A DNA stretch of 64,000 nucleotides from Enterobacter sp. EA-1. Lineage in GTDB: Bacteria > Pseudomonadota > Gammaproteobacteria > Enterobacterales > Enterobacteriaceae. The translations under genes were made by a program, and so were the position numbers. The stretch is from positions 186,001-250,000 of the forward strand of contig CP025776.1 in NCBI GenBank assembly GCA_002886105.1, in the 5' to 3' direction. The notes beneath the pieces are model-generated. The model did not search any database. It was given only the letters and a program-made list of their open reading frames with translations, and had not been told where the DNA came from. Shown piece after piece: positions 55,733 to 64,000 of this stretch (positions are counted from its first letter, which is position 1; every line of letters begins with the position of its first letter).

Positions 55733-58072
55733 ATGAAAAGAAAATTCTCCTGGATTTGTGCAGTGGCAGTGGCAGTGGGGATGAGCGCGCTGCCCCCGAT
55801 GACGACCCTTGCGGCGCCTGCGAACCCCGCTGCGCTGGCCACCGGGCAGATGCTGCCTGCCGCCAATGGTGCGGAGGTGGTGGGCCGGGTTATGCCCTGT
55901 ACAGGGCGCGAATGCGCCGGTGGTGGCGGAAAACGCCCCGTCCCGCGATGTGAAGCTGACGTTTGCTCAGATTGCGCCGCCGCCGGGCAGTATGGTGCTG
56001 CGCGGCGTCAATCCGAATGGCGGTGTTGAGTTTGGCATGCGTAGCGATGAGCTGGTGTCAAAAGCGGTGCTGAACCTTGAGTACACGCCGTCACCGTCGT
56101 TACTGCCGGTGCAATCGCAGTTGAAGGTTTACCTGAACGATGAATTGATGGGCGTGTTGCCGGTCACCAAAGAGCAACTGGGCAAAAAACGCTGGCTCAG
56201 GTGCCGATTAACCCGCTTTTATCGCCGATTTTAACCGTGTGCGTCTGGAGTTTGTCGGGCACTATCGCGATGTCTGCGAAAACCCGGCCAGTAACACGCT
56301 GTGGCTGGATATCGGGCGCAGCAGTTCGCTGGATCTGACCTACCAGAAGCTGGCGCTGCAAAACGATCTGTCTCACTTCCCTGTTCCGTTCTTTGACGCG
56401 CGTGATAACCGTGCCTTAACGCTGCCGATGGTCTTTGCCGATGCGCCGGGCACCGGGGCAACAGCAGGCGGCGGCCGTTATCGCGTCTGGTTTGGTTCCC
56501 GCTCCGGCTGGCGCGGGCAGACGTTCCCCGGTCAGTTACAACACCCTGCCGGACAGTAACGCCATTGTGTTCGCCACCAATGATAAGCGACCGGATTTCC
56601 TGCGTGATGCCCCGGCGGTGAAAGGGCCGACCATCAGCATGATTGCGCATCCGGATAATCCATATGTGAAGTTGTTGGTGGTGATGGGCCGTGACGATAA
56701 CGATCTGTTGCAGGCGGCAAAAGGGATTGCGCAGGGCAATGTGTTGTTCCGTGGCGATAGCGTCACCGTTAATGACGTGAAACCGTTGCTGGCGCGTCAG
56801 CCCTACGATGCGCCAAATTGGGTCCGCACCGATCGTCCGGTCAGTTTTGGCGAGCTGAAAACCTATGAAGAGCAGTTGCAATCAACCGGGTTGCAGCCCG
56901 CGTCGATCAATGTGGCGCTGAACCTGCCGCCGGATCTCTATCTGCTGCGCAGTAACGGCATTGATATGAACCTCAATTACCGTTATACCGCGCCGCCGAC
57001 GAAAGATAACTCGCGCATGGATATCAGCCTGAACAACCAGTTCCTGCAATATTTCAGCCTGCTGAGTAACCCGAGGACAGCAATAAGTTGCTGCTGCGCC
57101 TGCCGGTGCTTCAGGGGTTGCTGGACGGTAAAACGGATGTCTCCATTCCGGCGCTGAAACTGGGTGCGGTCAACCAGTTGCGCTTTGATTTCCAGTACAT
57201 GAACCCGATGCCGGGCGGCACCATTGATAACTGCGTGACCTTCCAGCAGGTGGATAACCGCGTGGTCATTGGCGACGATTCCACCATCGATTTCTCGAAG
57301 TATTACCACTTTATCGCCATGCCGGATCTGCGTGCTTTCGCCAATGCGGGCTTCCCGTTCAGCCGGATGGCGGATCTGTCGCAAACGCTGGTGGTGATGC
57401 CGCCTAAACCCGCGCCTGCGCAACTGACCACGCTGCTCGATGCGTTGGGCACCGTTGGCGCACAGACGGGCTTCCCGGCTATCAACGTGCAGTTGACCGA
57501 CGATGCCAGCAAAATCCGGGGCAAAGATGCGGATATCATGATCGTCGGCGCGATTCCGCCCGCGCTCAAAGATGATAAGAAAATCGACCTGCTGGTGGAG
57601 GCGGCGCAAAGTTGGGTGAAAACACCGCAACGCCAGACTCCATTCGCGTCGAATCTGCCGGATGAAGCCGATCGCCGCGGAGACGCAGACCGCCATCACC
57701 TCCGACGGCCCGATGGCAGCCATTGTCGGCTTCCAGTCACCGTTTAACGATCAGCGCAGCGTAGTCGCACTGCTGGCGGATAGCCCGCGCGGTTACACCT
57801 TGCTCAATCAGGCAATCAATGACAGCGGCAAACGCGCGGCGATTTTCGGTTCGGTGTCGGTGATCCGCGAGTCCGGGGTGAATGGTTTACGCGTTGGCGA
57901 CATCTATTATGTGGGCCATTTACCGTGGTTTGAGCGTGTCTGGTATGCGCTGGCGAACCATCCCGTGCTGCTGGCGGTGCTGGCGGCGGTGAGTATTGTG
58001 TTGCTGGCGTGGGTGCTGTGGCGTCTGTTGCGGATCATCAGCCGCCGTCGTCTTGACCCGGATCACGAGTAA
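55733..58072 (+). CDS. bcsB: BcsB, second operon
   Basis: Signal peptide MKRKFSWICAVAVAVGMSAL, then the BcsB domains: VRLEFVGHYRDVCENPASNT, LDLTYQKLALQNDLSHFPVP, and PYDAPNWVRTDRPVSFGELK. The C-terminal anchor is HPVLLAVLAAVSIVLLAWVL. Start at 55733; an ATGATG ten bases upstream soon meets a stop. The frame breaks near 55895, 56193, 56225, 56520, 57073, 57640 and 57670. About 775 residues. Confidence 0.92.
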
Positions 58073-58077
58073 CGGCG

Positions 58078-59178
58078 ATGAAGGCGTTACGTTGGGTTGT
58101 AATGGCGCTGGTGCTGGCGGCGGTGAATGTGCGCGCCGCCTGCACATGGCCCGCCCCGAGCACTTCAAACAGGCGTATATCAGCGATGGCGGGCGGGTGA
58201 TTGACCCCCAGCGATGCGCGCAAGATAACCACCTCGGAAGGGCAAAGCTATGCCTTGTTCTTCGCGCTGGCGGCGAATGACCGGCAGATGTTCGGTAAAG
58301 TGCTGGAATGGACGAAAGACAATCTGGCGCAGGGGGATCCCGGCGAACACCTTCCGGCACCGGCTGTGGGGAAAAAGGACGAAAGCAACTGGACCGTGCT
58401 GGATAGTAACTCTGCGTCGGATGCGGATATCTGGATCGCCCGGTCGCTGCTGGAAGCCGGACGCTTATGGAAAGAAGAGCGTTATACCACCGGGCAAGGC
58501 GTTGTTAAACCGCATCGCCAAAGAGGAAGTGGTGACCGTACTGTGGGCTGGGGCCAATGCTGCTACCGGGAAAAGTCGGCTTTGCCGAGGAGACGGTCTG
58601 GCGGTTTAACCCCAGCTACCTGCCGCCGCAGCTTGCCCGCTATTTGACCCGTTTTGGCGAGCCCTCGGGCGGCACTGCAGGAGACCAATCACCGGTTGTT
58701 GCTGGAGACGGCGCCGAAGGGATTTTCGCCGGACTGGGTGCGTTATGAAAAAGTAAAGGCTGGCAACTGGCCCCCGATAAGACGTTGATCAGTGGCTACG
58801 ACGCCATCCGCGTCTATCTGTGGGTGGGTATGATGAACGACCGCGATGCGCAAAAGCGCCTCTGCTCGAACGGTTAAAACCGATGGCGGCGGTGACGGCG
58901 AAAAATGGCGTGGTGCCGGAAAAGTGGATGTCGCCACTGCGCAGCCGCGCGGTAATGGCCCGGTTGGCTTTGCCGCTGCGCTGTTGCCCTTCTTACAGGA
59001 TCGTGATGCGCAGGCCGTGCAACGGCAAAACGTCGCCGACCATTTCCCGGGCGATGATGCTTATTTCAGTTATGTTCTTACCCTGTTCGGTCAAGGCTGG
59101 GATGAGCACCGTTTTCGTTTCACCTCTCGCGGTGAGTTACAACCTGACTGGGGCCGGGCATGCGCAAGTTCACAGTAA
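58078..59178 (+). CDS. bcsZ: Endo-1,4-beta-glucanase BcsZ, second operon (GH8)
   Basis: [20 protein letters not shown] is the signal peptide, followed by [20 protein letters not shown] after repair. The catalytic acid lies in [18 protein letters not shown] and the base region in [18 protein letters not shown]. The frame breaks near 58150, 58210, 58368, 58490, 58540, 58665, 58755 and 58855. Length about 367 residues fits E. coli BcsZ. Its 3' end overlaps the bcsC start by 19 bases. Confidence 0.92.
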
Positions 59179-62100
59179 GCTTACTTTGTCTCTCACTCGC
59201 GCTTGCGCTGACGCCAGCCACGCAGGCGGATGAGCCTACCGCTCAGCAGCAGTTGTTGTCGCAGGTGCGGCTGGGTGAAGCCACCAAACGTGAGGACTGG
59301 TACGTCAGTCATTGTACCGTCTCGAACTTATCGATCCGGATAACCCGGAAGTGATTGCCGCGCGTTTTCGCTATTTACTGCGCCGGGCGATAACGCCGGG
59401 GCGCAAAAGCAGCTCGATCGCATGAAGCAACTGGCGCCGGATTCCTCAGCGTATAAATCCTCCGTGACGACGATGACGCTCTCTGGCGCAGAGGGACGCC
59501 GAGGCGTTGCAACAGGCGCGCTTACAGGCCACGACAGGTCATGTGCCGGAAGCGCTCGCAGCCTATGATGCGTTGTTTAAAGGTAATCCACCGGAGGGCG
59601 ATCTGGCGGTGGAGTACTGGGCGTTGGTCGCGAAAGTTCCGGCGCGTCGCAGTGAGGCAATCACGCAACTGAAAGCACTGAACGCTCGCAATCCGGGTAA
59701 TGAGGCACTGCAAAATTCGCTGGCGCAATTGCTGTTTGGCGAAGGGCGTGATGCCGAAGGGTATGCGGTGCTGGAGCAGATGGCGAAATCCAGCGCGGGT
59801 CGTGAAGCGGCGGCAGGGCTCTGGTATCAGCAGATCCAACGCATGCCGGTGAGCGATGCCAGCGTGAAAGCGCTACAACGTTTCCTGACCGTATTCAGCT
59901 CGGGCGATACCGTGGACAGCGCCCGTACGCAGCTCGCCACGCAGCAAAAACAGCTCGCCGATCCGGCGTTTCGCGCCCGGGCCACCACCGGCGGCAGTGG
60001 ATGCCGGACAGGGGCGAAAGCGGTGGGTGAGTTGCGCCAGTGCCGTCACTGCCAACCGAACGGACAGTGAAGCCGTTGGCGCGCTCGGGCAAGCCTATTC
60101 GCAAAGCGGCGATCGCGCCCGTGCGGTGGCGCAATTCGAAAAAAGCCATCGCCATGGATCCCACCAGTGGTAACCGCAGTAAGTGGGACAGTTTGTTAAA
60201 AACCAACCGCTACTGGCTGCTGATCCAACAAGGTGATGCGGCGTTAAAAGCGAACAACCCAACTGAGGCGGAGCGCCTCTATTCGCAGGCGCGGCGTATT
60301 GATAACACTGACAGCTATGCGGTACTTGGCCTTGGCGATGCGGCGATGGCCCGCAAGGACAGCAACGCGGCGGAAGGGTTTTACCGCCGGTGCGCTGCGT
60401 ATGGACAGCGGCAACAGCAATGCGGTGCGTGGTCTGGCGAATATTTATCGCGCGCGCTCGCCACAAGAGGCCGACACGTTTATTCAGTCGCTTTCCGCCA
60501 GCCAGCGTCGCAGCATTGATGACATTGAGCGCGGGCTGAAAAACGATCGGCTTGCGCAGCAGGCGGAAGCGCTGGAAAACAGCGGCCAGTGGGCACAGGC
60601 AGCGGAGTTGCAACGCCAGCGGCTGGCGCTCGATCCTCGGTAGCGTGTGGGTGACTTACCGTCTGGCGAGCGACCTGCGCCGAGGCCGGACAGCAGCACG
60701 AAGCCGATGCGCAAATGCAGCGTCTCGCCGCACTCAAACCTCGGCGATCCGGAGCAGGTGTACGCCTATGGCCTGTATCTCTCCGGCAATAATCAGGAAA
60801 TGGCGGCGCTGAATCATCTTAACGGGCTGCCGAAAGCGCAGTGGAACAGCAATATCCGAGGAACTGGCGGAGCGGTTGCAAACCAATCGCCTGCTGGAAA
60901 ACGCCAACCGGCTGCGCGACAGCGGCCATGAAGAGCAGGCGCGGGCGTTACTGGCGCAGCAGCCTGCGTCGACGCGTATTGACTTGACGCTGGCCGACTG
61001 GGCGCAGCAGGGTGGCGATAGCGCGTCTGCACAGCACTATTTCAACCGGGTGCTGGAGCGGGATACAAATAACCCGAGGACGCGCGGCTTGGTCTGGCGG
61101 AGTTGTACGCCGCCGATGGCAATAAAATGGCGGCGCGCGCGCAACTGGCGAAGTTGCCCGCCCCAACGGCGGCGCAACCGCAGTCCATCAATACCCAGCG
61201 GCGTCTGGCGCTGGTGCAGGCCGCACTTGGCGATACCGACAGCGCCCGGCAAACCTTTAGCCGCATTACGCCGCAGGCCAAAGCGCAGCCGCCGTCGATG
61301 GAGAGCGCGTTGGTGTTGCGCGATGCTGCCCGTTTTCAGGCGCAGCAGGGCGAGCCGCAGCAGGCACTGGAAACCCTGGAAAGATGCCATGGTGGCGTCC
61401 GGCGTGACCACCACGTCGCCTGCGGATAACGACACCTTTACGCGTTTAACGCGCAATAACGCGAAAGATGACTGGCTGAAGCGCGGCATCCGCAGCGATG
61501 CGGCCGATCTCTACCGGCAACAGGATATCAATGTCACGCTGCAGCATGATTATTGGGGTTCCAGCGGTACCGGCGGTTATTCCGATCTGAAAGCCCATAC
61601 CACCATGTTGCAGGCAGATGCGCCGCTGGCGGACGGACGGATGTTCTTCCGCACCGATGTGGTGAATATGAATGTGGGCAGTTTCGCCACCACAAATGGT
61701 GTTTACGACCCCAATTGGGGTACCTGTTCCGCAACGCCATGTAGCGGCAACACCAGCCAGAAAGCCAACGGCGCAAGTCTCGCGGTCGGCTGGCAAAATG
61801 GCACTGGTCGGGGGACATCGGCACCACGCCGATGGGGTTTGATGTGGTGGACGTGGTGGGTGGCCTGAGCTACAGCAGCGATTTGGGGCCGCTGGGGTAC
61901 ACCGTTAACGTCCATCGTCGGCCGATTTCCAGCTCATTACTGGCGTTCGGCGGGCAAAAGATCCGAATACTGGCCTGATATGGGGCGGCGTCCGCGCCAC
62001 CGGTGGCGGCGTTAGCCTGAGCTACGACAAAGGGGAAGCAAACGGCGTCTGGTCGAGTTTGAATGCGGATTCCATCACCGGTAAGAACGTGGCGGATAAC

Positions 62101-62662
62101 TGGCGTGTCCGCTGGATGACCGGCTATTACTACAAGCTGATCAACAAAGATAATGAGCGTCTGACCGTCGGCCTCAACAATATGCTGTGGCATTACGACA
62201 AGGATCTGAGCGAGTACACGCTGGGACAGGGCGGCTATTACAGTCCGCAGCAGTATATCTCGTTCGCGGTGCCGGTTGTCTGGCGGAAACGTACGGCAAA
62301 CTGGTCGTGGGAGTTGGGTGCGTCTGGCTCGTGGTCGCACTCAAAAACCGATGGCATCAAACGCTATCCGTTGCAGAACCTGATCCCGGATAACCAGTTC
62401 TTTGCCAATGGCGACCCGATGTACTCGGATAAGGACAATGGCAGTGCGAGCAGCAGTTCGAACGGTTTTGGTTATACCGCACGTGCGCTGGTGGAGCGCC
62501 GGGTGACGTCCCACTGGTTTATTGGCGCGGGTGTCGATATTCAGCAAGCGAAGGATTACACCCCAAAGCCATGCGTTGATTTATGTGCGTTATTCCGGTG
62601 CCGGGTGGCAGGGCGATATGGATATGCCGCCGCAAACGCTCACGCCTTACGCTGACTGGTAA
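59160..62662 (+). CDS. bcsC: BcsC, second operon (TPR plus outer-membrane barrel)
   Basis: [20 protein letters not shown] starts at 59160. TPR repeats run to about 61430, for example [20 protein letters not shown] and [20 protein letters not shown]. The barrel includes [20 protein letters not shown] and, after repair, ends in the E. coli-like LTPYADW at 62660-62662. At least ten frame breaks, such as 59295, 59385, 60000, 60395, 60642, 60738, 60860, 61075, 61382, 61805, 61940 and 62567. About 1160 residues. Diverged from the first BcsC, mainly in the linker before the barrel. Confidence 0.92.
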
Positions 62663-62881
62663 AAAAAGGACAATTCCGGCGGTGAATCGCTGCGCGCCAT
62701 GGTGGGCGTATAGTGATTAAACGCCAGTGATTCAATCTGTTACCCATAATGATTGCCGCTATCCTCTTTCGCGTTGCAATCTGGCTGGTCGTTTGTCTCA
62801 AGAGCGTCACGATCGAGTATAATCTGGCGGCAGAGTCGCTGTTGATTTCCTCTGCGCTTATCGTACCTCTGGAGAGTGATT
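62663..62881 (+). other. bcsC-pdeK intergenic gap
   Basis: About 220 bases with no gene. GGAG at 62871-62874 is the pdeK ribosome site. I see no strong terminator after bcsC. Confidence 0.4.
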
Positions 62882-64000
62882 TTGCGTGTTAGCCGTTCTT
62901 TAACCATTAAACAGATGGCCATGGTGTCTGCCGTGTCCATGGTGTTTATTTTCATTTTTGCGTCATTCTGCTGTTTCATTTCTTACAGCAGAATCGCTAT
63001 AACACGGCTACGCAACTGGAAAGCATTGCCCGCTCCGTTCGTGAACCGCTCTCGGCGGCAATTCTGAAAGCCGATATTCCGGAAGCGGAATCTATCCTGA
63101 AGCAAATTAAACCAGCCGGGGTGGTGAGTCGGGCGGATGTCGTGCTGCCCAATCAATTTCAGGCGCTGCGCATGCGCTTTATTCCGGAGCGCCCGGTGCC
63201 GGTGATGATCACCCGGATATTTGAATTACCGATCCAGATCTCGCTGCCGATTTATTCGCTGGAGCGCCCGGCCAACCCTCAGCCATTGGCTTATCTGGTA
63301 TTGCAGGCCGATTCGTACCGCGTCTATAAATTCGTCATCAGCACGCTCTCTACGTTAGTGACTGCTTACTTGCTTCTTTGGCTGATGCTGACCGTGGCGA
63401 TCTCCGGTGCATGAACCGGTTACTGGTGCACCCGCTGCGGAAAATCGCCCGTGAGTTGAATGACCTCCCGGCAGAGGATCGCCTTGGGCACCAGTTGGTT
63501 TTGCCTTCCCATCACCATGACGATGAAATAGGCATGCTGGTGCGCAGCTACAACCGACACCAGCAGCAATTGCTGCGCGAATATGATGCGTTAAACCTGC
63601 AATCGACGCAGTTCCCGGTGTCTGAACTGCCGAACAAAGCCTTTCTGATGGCGCTGATGGAGCAGACGGTTGCGCGGAAAAGACCACGGCGCTGATGGTG
63701 ATTGCCTGCGACACGCTGCGCGATACCGCGGGCGTGTTGCAGGAAAATCAGCGAGAAATGCTGCTGCTGACGCTGGTAGAGAAGCTGAAGTCGGTGCTGT
63801 CACCGCGCATGACGCTTGCACAGGTCAGCGGTAATGACTTCGCGATTATCGCCCACGGCGTAAAGGCGCCGTGGCAGGCCATGACTTTAGGTCAGCAAGT
63901 ACTCACTGCGATTAACGAGCGGATCCCGCTTCAGGGGATCCAGCTACGCCCGACCGCCAGCATTGGCGTGGCGATGTTTTATGGCGACCTTTCCGCTGAG
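62882..64000 (+). CDS. pdeK: c-di-GMP phosphodiesterase PdeK (YhjK/HmsP-like), 5' part
   Basis: Inner-membrane GGDEF-EAL protein. The start TTG at 62882 gives [20 protein letters not shown] as in E. coli YhjK; an in-frame GTG two codons upstream is an alternative. Membrane segment 1 is VFIFIFASF, a periplasmic sensor loop follows, segment 2 is [11 protein letters not shown], then a HAMP linker around [12 protein letters not shown] and the start of the GGDEF domain ([13 protein letters not shown]). The catalytic EAL domain lies past the window end. The frame breaks near 62985, 63385, 63410 and 63675. Beside bcs, it probably lowers c-di-GMP for cellulose control. Confidence 0.92.

Overview
The window is a chromosomal segment of an enterobacterium. 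Gene order follows the Escherichia coli xyl-to-yhjK region: xylF/xylA/xylB, wecH, ysaB, glyQ/glyS, yiaG, yiaF, ghrB, bisC, yiaC, tag, yhjY, yhjX, eptB, proK, dppABCDF, bcsEFG, bcsRQABZC, pdeK. Its extra islands (a kgu 2-ketogluconate operon, ohr, and a second cellulose operon with bcsO and bcsD) point to Kosakonia or a close Enterobacter relative. The genus is inferred from gene content, not from a search.

Almost every gene is split by small frame breaks. They are not random. Wherever a conserved protein or tRNA predicts a Dcm site (CCTGG or CCAGG), the window usually shows CCTCGG, CCCTCGGG, CCGAGG, CCCGG, CCGG or a similar form. Other breaks lie in homopolymers. This is the signature of uncorrected single-molecule reads from Dcm-methylated DNA. 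I therefore annotate each gene as one intact CDS spanning its fragments and do not call pseudogenes.

Layout. 1-4118: divergent xylose transport and catabolism genes. 4238-5699: an isochorismatase-like hydrolase overlapping a GlxA-type regulator. 5692-10278: wecH, ysaB and glyQS. 10319-12333: a c-di-GMP signalling pair on the minus strand, a receiver-CheC protein followed by a PAS-GGDEF protein. 12740-14364: an ABC-F ATPase. 14413-15802: yiaG and yiaF. 15866-21043: minus-strand ptxS and kguE-kguK-kguT-ghrB, with a PtxS-like operator at 19962-19975; ghrB occupies the kguD position. 21274-24567: bisC, yiaC and tag. 24714-29300: yhjY, yhjX (with YpdB-like direct repeats upstream), ohr and eptB. 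29393-29860: proK followed by about 170-bp tandem repeats that each carry the tRNA 3' end. 30500-36157: the dipeptide/haem transporter dppABCDF.

36766-47970 is a first cellulose operon, bcsO-Q-A-B-C-D-Z. A REP-rich array (47981-48510) separates it from a second, E. coli-type cellulose locus made of bcsEFG (minus, 48520-51949) and bcsRQABZC (plus, 52124-62662). The phosphodiesterase gene pdeK follows and runs off the window end. Both BcsA proteins carry PilZ motifs, so the window also holds a diguanylate cyclase, a phosphodiesterase and two c-di-GMP-activated cellulose synthases.
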